A stretch of 64,000 bases of DNA. It comes from Cellulomonas flavigena DSM 20109. Its GTDB lineage: Bacteria; Actinomycetota; Actinomycetes; Actinomycetales; Cellulomonadaceae. Where the stretch lies: positions 1,922,001-1,986,000 of the forward strand of contig NC_014151.1 of assembly GCF_000092865.1 (NCBI RefSeq), in the 5' to 3' direction. The position numbers were made by a program, and so were the translations under genes. The notes under the pieces are model-generated. The model was not told where the DNA came from. It ran no database searches and was given only the letters and a program-made list of their open reading frames with translations. Positions 59,787 to 64,000 of this stretch are shown here, in pieces; the stretch's first letter is position 1, and every line of letters begins with the position of its first letter.

Positions 59787-59897
59787 GTCGCCGTGCGACC
59801 CGGCACCCGGACCGGGGCGGAGCACCTTCGCGGACCACCCATGGGGCTGCCGAGGGCGCAGGCCCTACGTCCCTTCCGCCGTCGCCGCGGCGCGATC

Positions 59898-59903
59898 TAG
59901 CGT
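59898..59903 (+). promoter_or_regulatory. -10 element of the LAXTG protein gene (leaderless)
   Basis: TAGCGT 6 bases before the ATG at 59910, with no ribosome binding site between. Confidence 0.45.
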
Positions 59904-59909
59904 CGAGAG

Positions 59910-61541
59910 ATGGACACGCGCTCGCGGGTCGTCCTCCACGCCGCCGTCGCTGCAGCGGCCGTGTCGGCCCTCGTCGCGCTCATGTCCGCCCCGGTCGCCG
60001 CAGCAGCGGTCACGCCGTACTGCGGGCAGCCCTTCCCCGTGGCGACCGACGGCACGCTGACCCTGGACACCCCGACGGTGCAGCAGGGCACGCAGGCGCT
60101 CGCCGTGCTGTCCGACTTCGACGAGTGGCCCACGTACCCGATCGGCGGCGGCTCGGGCGAGACGTTCGTGAGCTGCACGCCGTGGGCCCCGAACGGCAAG
60201 GTCGAGCTGATGCCCGTCGACACCGGCGTCGGTCTGTTCCTCGTCGACGTCCCACCGGGAACGCCGCCGGGGACCTACCCGGTGAGCGTCCTGTTCCACG
60301 ACCCGGCCGGGCCGCTCCCGCCGGCGGGCACCCGGCGGCTGAGCACGACGCTCACGGTGACCACCGAGCGCTGGCCGGTGCCGTCCACCGGTGTCGCGTG
60401 CGCGCTGCCGGGAGACCCGGCGGCCGGCGAGCTGGTGGGCGACGAGCAGGTCGTCGCCGGCCGGCCGGCCCACTTCTCGCTCACCGGTCACGACACCAGC
60501 GGCTACCACCTCAACTGGGTCGACCGGTTGTGGTTCGTCGCCTGCGTCGACGGCCGGGCAGTCCCGATCCGGAGCGACGTCGCCGACATGCCGAGCGACG
60601 TCGAGGTCGCCCTCCCCGTGAGCCTCGCCCCGGGACCCCATACCGTGCGGCTGTGGGCCGGCGGGGACGGTCGGCTGCGGTGGTGGGAGCGGACCGTCAC
60701 CGTCGTCGAGGACGACCGGCCCTCCTGCGAGCGGCCGTTCCCGGCGGCGACCGACGGGACGCTGGTCCTCGACACGCCGACCGTCGAGGCGGGATCGTCC
60801 GTGCTCGGCGTGCTCACCGGGTTCGACCAGTGGCCGCAGGCGCTCATCGGTGGCGGCTCGGGGGAGACCTTCGTCAGCTGCGCCCCCTGGCAGCCGGACG
60901 GGGACGCCGAGGCGATGGTGGTCGCCGACGACGTCGCACTGTTCCTCCTGCACGTTCCCCCGGGGACGTCTCCAGGGACGTACCCGGTCGGGGTGCTCTT
61001 CTACGAGGGCTCCGAGGACGCGTTCGGCCGCGACCCCGCACGCCTCAGCACGACGGTGACGGTCACGGCCGAACCGGTGGAGCCCCGGTCGAACGGTGCG
61101 GCCTGCAGCGCGCTGTCCGGTGACCCTGCAGGCGTACGGGAGCTCCGCGGCGGCGACGGCGCGGTGCCCGGCGGCGTCGCCCGCCTGACGCTGACCGAGC
61201 CGAGCGACGTCGGGACCTCCTTCAACGAGTACGACCGGCTGTGGTTCGTCGCCTGCATCGACGGCCTGGCGTCGCCCGTCGTGCACGAGGGCGGCAGACC
61301 CGTCGACATCGACGTCCGCATGCCGGCGCCGCTCGCGCCCGGGCCGCACCTCCTGCGCCTGTGGGGGATCGTCGACGGGGTGGTCTGGTGGGAGCGGACG
61401 ATCACGGTGGCTGCGCCTGCGGACTCCTCCCAGCTCGCCGTCACCGGGACCACGTGGCCGCCGGTGGCCGCCGGTGCTGTCCTGCTCCTGCTCGGCGGTC
61501 TCGCGGGCGTCGCCGCGCGACGGAGGCACCGGGCCGCCTGA
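59910..61541 (+). CDS. Secreted two-repeat protein with LAXTG wall anchor
   Basis: A 543-residue protein. Residues 1-33 are a signal peptide (VVLHAAVAAAAVSALVALMSAPVAAAA). The mature part is an internal tandem duplication: unit 1 about 36-262, unit 2 about 271-496, aligned with an offset of 235 residues (CGQPFPVATDGTL against CERPFPAATDGTL; GGGSGETFVSC in both; DRLWFVAC in both; VWWERT/RWWERT ends). Each unit keeps paired cysteines, likely disulfides. The C-terminus is LAVTG (509-513), a hydrophobic span and RRRHR, a sortase sorting signal of the LAXTG type used by class E sortases. Ig-like beta folds are likely; function unknown. Confidence 0.85.
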   Translation: MDTRSRVVLHAAVAAAAVSALVALMSAPVAAAAVTPYCGQPFPVATDGTLTLDTPTVQQGTQALAVLSDFDEWPTYPIGGGSGETFVSCTPWAPNGKVELMPVDTGVGLFLVDVPPGTPPGTYPVSVLFHDPAGPLPPAGTRRLSTTLTVTTERWPVPSTGVACALPGDPAAGELVGDEQVVAGRPAHFSLTGHDTSGYHLNWVDRLWFVACVDGRAVPIRSDVADMPSDVEVALPVSLAPGPHTVRLWAGGDGRLRWWERTVTVVEDDRPSCERPFPAATDGTLVLDTPTVEAGSSVLGVLTGFDQWPQALIGGGSGETFVSCAPWQPDGDAEAMVVADDVALFLLHVPPGTSPGTYPVGVLFYEGSEDAFGRDPARLSTTVTVTAEPVEPRSNGAACSALSGDPAGVRELRGGDGAVPGGVARLTLTEPSDVGTSFNEYDRLWFVACIDGLASPVVHEGGRPVDIDVRMPAPLAPGPHLLRLWGIVDGVVWWERTITVAAPADSSQLAVTGTTWPPVAAGAVLLLLGGLAGVAARRRHRAA

Positions 61542-61609
61542 CAGGGACCCCGAGCCCCGGCGGGGCGGGTGCGTCGCCCGCCGCGCCGCGTCCTCCGTCG
61601 CGCACGACG

Positions 61610-61638
61610 AAGGCCCCAGGTCGATGACCTGGGGCCTT
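61610..61638 (-). terminator. Terminator hairpin of the tRNA cluster
   Basis: A perfect 13-bp stem with a 3-base loop (AAGGCCCCAGGTC / GACCTGGGGCCTT) two bases after the CCA of tRNA-Val on the minus strand. The stem is symmetric and may also stop transcription of the LAXTG gene from the other side. There is no long T-run, as usual in this GC-rich group. Confidence 0.8.
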
Positions 61639-61640
61639 GC

Positions 61641-61715
61641 TGGTGGGCGATACTGGGATCGAACCAGTGACCTCTTCCGTGTCAGGGAAGCGCGCTACCG
61701 CTGCGCCAATCGCCC
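61641..61715 (-). tRNA. tRNA-Val (GAC)
   Basis: Minus-strand cloverleaf: 7-bp acceptor GGGCGAT/ATCGCCC, anticodon stem CTTCC/GGAAG with loop CTGACAC (anticodon GAC), T arm ACTGG-TTCGATC-CCAGT. The 3' CCA is encoded (61641-61643). Last of three tRNA genes read leftwards. Confidence 0.95.
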
Positions 61716-61733
61716 ATGAGGGAGTGCACTACG

Positions 61734-61804
61734 AGGTGGAGACGGGATTCGAACCCGTGTATACGGCTTTGCAGGCCGCTGCCTCGCCTCTCGGCCACTC
61801 CACC
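61734..61804 (-). tRNA. tRNA-Cys (GCA)
   Basis: Minus-strand cloverleaf: acceptor GGTGGAG/CTCCACC, discriminator U (characteristic of tRNA-Cys), anticodon stem CGGCC/GGCCG-type pairing with loop containing GCA, T arm with GGTTCGAATCC. CCA is not encoded. Its charging level is what the poly-Cys leader at 12643-12726 would sense. Confidence 0.95.
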
Positions 61805-61853
61805 GCTGAGACCGCAGTCCACAACGGCTGGGAGCCGAAGGGGATAGCCTCCG

Positions 61854-61925
61854 AGCGGACGACGGGATTCGAACCCGCGACCCTCACCTTGGCAAGGTGA
61901 TGCTCTACCACTGAGCCACGTCCGC
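61854..61925 (-). tRNA. tRNA-Gly (GCC)
   Basis: Minus-strand cloverleaf: acceptor GCGGACG/CGTCCGC, D arm GGCTCAGTGGTAGAGC, anticodon stem CACCT/AGGTG with loop TGCCA (anticodon GCC), T arm CGGGTTCGAATCCCG. CCA not encoded. First gene of the Gly-Cys-Val cluster. Confidence 0.95.
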
Positions 61926-61969
61926 AACGTCAGTCCCGCCGTTTCACCGGCGTTCCTGGTGCGTCGAAG

Positions 61970-62000
61970 ACTCTAGACGACAACATCGGCGAGAGTCCAA
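61970..62000 (-). promoter_or_regulatory. Promoter of the tRNA-Gly-Cys-Val cluster
   Basis: On the minus strand TTGGAC (61995-62000) and TAGAGT (61970-61975) with a 19-base spacer (17 if TCTAGA is the -10) lie about 45 bases upstream of tRNA-Gly. These are the best -35/-10 pair I can find in the window. Confidence 0.5.
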
Positions 62001-62108
62001 CTGGCACCCGTTCGCGTGTCGTCGGACGACTCCGGAGACACCGTGGACGCTGTCCGGCGAGCGGACCGCGGCAGCGTCCGGCACGTACGGGTCAGTACGT
62101 TGGGCGTC

Positions 62109-63197
62109 GTGCCGACCGCCTCGACGCCCCCCGGCCGTGCCGTGCCCGGCACCGCGTGGTTCGCCGGGCGGCGCGCTCGTGACGTGGTCGAGCACGCGGA
62201 GCTCGGTGCGCGCCCCGACGCGCTGGCCACGCCGGGCTGGTGGGCCCTGGTCGGCGACTTCGAAGGGCGTGTCGACGCCTGGCGGTTCGCGCACGTCGAG
62301 GACGACGTCCCCGACGCCACCCCGGCCGCGCCCTGGCGGGGCCCCGCGCGGGACGCATGGACGTCGTCGCTCGACCGCGACGCCTACGTGGCGGCCGTCG
62401 AGCGGGTGCGTGCGCACGTCCGCGAGGGCGTCGTCTACCAGGCCAACCTCTGCCGGGTGCTGGCCGCGCCGCTCGCGCCGGACGGGGCCGACGAGCCCGA
62501 CGCACGTGCCCTGGCGGCCCGGCTCGTCGCCGGGAACCCGGCGCCCTACGCCGGCGGCGTGCACGTGCCGGTCGGTACGGACGTGCCCGGCGCCTGGGTC
62601 GTGACGGCGTCCCCCGAGCTGTTCCTGCGGGTCGGCGACGGCGTCGTCACCTCCGGCCCCATCAAGGGCACCGCGCCCACGGCAGCGGGCCTGACGGCGA
62701 AGGACCGGGCCGAGAACGTCATGATCACCGACCTCGTGCGCAACGACCTCCAGCAGGTCTGCCTGCCGGGGACGGTGCGCGTGACGGACCTCCTGGGCGT
62801 CGAGGAGCACCCCGGTCTCGTGCACCTCGTCTCGACCGTCGCGGGCGACCTCGACCCGCGCGTGCGCGACGCCCCCGACGCGCTCGCGCGGGTCCTGGCG
62901 GCGACCTACCCCCCGGGTTCGGTGTCCGGCGCCCCCAAGAGCTCCGCGCTGCGGGTGATCGACGAGCTGGAGCCCGTGCCGCGCGGCCCCTACTGCGGCC
63001 TGGTGGGCTGGGCGCACGTGGCGCCGGACCGGCGCCTCGTCGCGGAGCTCGCCGTCGGCATCCGGACGTTCTGGTGGCGTGACGGCGTGCTGCGCTTCGG
63101 TACGGGCGCGGGGATCACGTGGGGGAGCGACGCGGCGCAGGAGTGGGCCGAGACGGAGCTCAAGGCCGCCCGCCTCGTCGCCCTCGCGAGCCGGTGA
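62109..63197 (+). CDS. pabB: Aminodeoxychorismate synthase component I / chorismate-binding enzyme
   Basis: A 362-residue chorismate-utilising enzyme for p-aminobenzoate and folate. Core motifs: VRAHVREGVVYQANLCRVL, VTSGPIKGTAPTAAG, ENVMITDLVRNDLQQVC, LVSTVAGDL, YPPGSVSGAPKSSALRVIDELE and the final FGTGAGITWGSDAAQEWAETELKA. Start: GTG at 62109 with TACGTT 7 bases before it; in-frame GTGs at 62016 and 62043 would add 31 or 22 unconserved residues. It is followed after 27 bases by an aminodeoxychorismate-lyase-like gene; the glutamine amidotransferase partner (pabA) is not in the window. Confidence 0.93.
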   Translation: MPTASTPPGRAVPGTAWFAGRRARDVVEHAELGARPDALATPGWWALVGDFEGRVDAWRFAHVEDDVPDATPAAPWRGPARDAWTSSLDRDAYVAAVERVRAHVREGVVYQANLCRVLAAPLAPDGADEPDARALAARLVAGNPAPYAGGVHVPVGTDVPGAWVVTASPELFLRVGDGVVTSGPIKGTAPTAAGLTAKDRAENVMITDLVRNDLQQVCLPGTVRVTDLLGVEEHPGLVHLVSTVAGDLDPRVRDAPDALARVLAATYPPGSVSGAPKSSALRVIDELEPVPRGPYCGLVGWAHVAPDRRLVAELAVGIRTFWWRDGVLRFGTGAGITWGSDAAQEWAETELKAARLVALASR

Positions 63198-63224
63198 CGG
63201 GCACGACGGTGGAAGGATGAGCGC

Positions 63225-64000
63225 GTGGACCTGACGATCTGGGCCGGTGGCCGGCTGCGCGCACCCGAGGACCCCGTGCTCACGGCGGTCGACCACGGCG
63301 TGACCGTCGGCGACGGCGTCTTCGAGACCTGCTCCGTCCAGGGGGGCGTCGCCTTCGCGCTCACCCGGCACCTCGCGCGGCTCGAGCGGTCCGCGCGCGG
63401 CATGGGCATGCCGCCGCTGCCGCTCGACGAGGTCCGCGAGGGCGTCGCCGCGGTGCTGGCCGCGGCCGGCGATCACGCCGGGCGCCTACGGATCACCGTC
63501 ACCGGCGGCCCCGGGCCGATGGGCTCGCACCGGTACGCGCCCGCCGAGCAGCGACCGACCGTGGTCGTCGTCGCCGGGCCGGCGGCGACCATGGACGTCT
63601 CCCGCGCCGTGCGCTCCCCGTGGGTGCGCAACGAGCGGTCGCCGCTCGCCGGCCTGAAGACCACGTCGTACGGCGAGAACGTCGTCGCGCTCGCGCACGC
63701 GCGCGCCCGGGGCGCCGACGAGGCCCTGCTGGCCGACACGCGCGGGCGCCTGTGCGAGGGGACCGGCTCCAACGTCCTCGTCGAGGTCGGCGGCGAGCTG
63801 CTCACGCCGTCCCTGGAGACGGGTGCCCTGGCGGGCGTCACGCGCGAGCTGCTGCTGCTGTGGGGCGGTGAGGCGGGCCTGCCGGTGCGGGAGGCCGCCG
63901 CGGGCGAGCTGCCCTGGGAGGTGCTCGACGAGGTCACGGCCGGACGCGCGCACCTCGCGCTCACGGGGTCGATCCGCAACGTCACGCCCGTCGTACGGCT
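63225..64000 (+). CDS. pabC: Aminotransferase class IV, probable aminodeoxychorismate lyase (cut by window edge)
   Basis: The first 258 codons of a PLP-dependent class IV enzyme; the frame is open to the right edge. It reads VDLTIWAGGRLRAPEDPVLTAVDHGVTVGDGVFETCSVQGG, later SPLAGLKTTSYGENVVALAHARARGADEALLADTRGRLCEGTGSNVLVEVGG. The PLP lysine is Lys145 (GLKTTSYGEN), and the phosphate-binding part is TGALAGVTRELLL. GTG at 63225 has GGAAGGA 7 bases upstream; the ATG at 63217 is in another frame that stops after five codons. Position after pabB argues for 4-amino-4-deoxychorismate lyase rather than branched-chain or D-amino-acid aminotransferase. Confidence 0.9.
   Translation, partial: MDLTIWAGGRLRAPEDPVLTAVDHGVTVGDGVFETCSVQGGVAFALTRHLARLERSARGMGMPPLPLDEVREGVAAVLAAAGDHAGRLRITVTGGPGPMGSHRYAPAEQRPTVVVVAGPAATMDVSRAVRSPWVRNERSPLAGLKTTSYGENVVALAHARARGADEALLADTRGRLCEGTGSNVLVEVGGELLTPSLETGALAGVTRELLLLWGGEAGLPVREAAAGELPWEVLDEVTAGRAHLALTGSIRNVTPVVR

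Noticed and set aside
1-64000. CRISPR arrays, insertion sequences, att sites or phage genes
   Set aside because: No regularly spaced repeats, transposase, integrase or structural phage gene found on reading both strands; the three tRNAs are intact with no integrase beside them.

Overview
The window is strongly GC-rich DNA whose genes use G or C at nearly every third codon position and frequently start with GTG. DUF3000 next to ribonuclease D, the GlgX-TreY-TreZ operon, a HemD-winged helix regulator, a LAXTG cell-wall anchor and a D-Asp-ligase/racemase pair all point to a Gram-positive actinobacterium. A Cellulomonas-like member of the Micrococcales is my best guess; that is inferred from gene content only. 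Coding density is very high, many genes overlap by 1-8 bases (GTGA or ATGA junctions), and I saw no insertion sequence, prophage or CRISPR array.

Layout. 1-5.6 kb: the 5' part of rnd, a LuxR-type regulator and DUF3000 on the minus strand, then gndA coupled to a D-aspartate-ligase-like ATP-grasp enzyme and an aspartate racemase, probably for the peptidoglycan crossbridge. 5.1-12.7 kb: assimilatory sulfate reduction read leftwards (sulfite reductase, small zinc ribbon, cysH, cysD, cysN, cysG), preceded by an unlisted 27-codon cysteine-rich leader ORF with a hairpin that looks like a cysteine-sensing attenuator. 12.9-21.5 kb: zapE, trehalose/glycogen genes (treZ, treY, glgX) and a transglutaminase. 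21.6-23.5 kb: a polyprenyl-sugar-type glycosyltransferase and small proteins.

23.5-58.9 kb is a molybdenum and nitrogen-oxide island. It holds molybdate uptake (modABC), a Mop-type regulator, most of molybdenum cofactor synthesis (moaA, moaC, moaD, moaE, moeA, mogA, mobA), respiratory nitrate reductase (narGHJI with narK), a SufR-like Fe-S regulator, a multi-spanning membrane protein, a membrane-fused cupredoxin-copper nitrite reductase, a second nitrate/nitrite transporter, a single-chain NADPH nitrate reductase, an orphan sulfite-oxidase-like molybdoenzyme, nirBD, a second cysG, an NnaR-like HemD-winged helix regulator and a sirohydrochlorin chelatase. Cofactor makers (MoCo, sirohaem) sit next to their users (NarG, NasC, NirB, SirA). 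The narK2-nasC and nirBD promoters share the same 55-bp arrangement of boxes, suggesting common control by GlnR and/or NnaR.

58.9-64 kb: a family 2 glycosyltransferase, a secreted two-repeat LAXTG protein, a tRNA-Gly/Cys/Val cluster with terminator, pabB, and a pabC-like gene running off the right edge. Many genes have a TANNNT hexamer 6-7 bases before an ATG/GTG, the pattern of leaderless transcripts.
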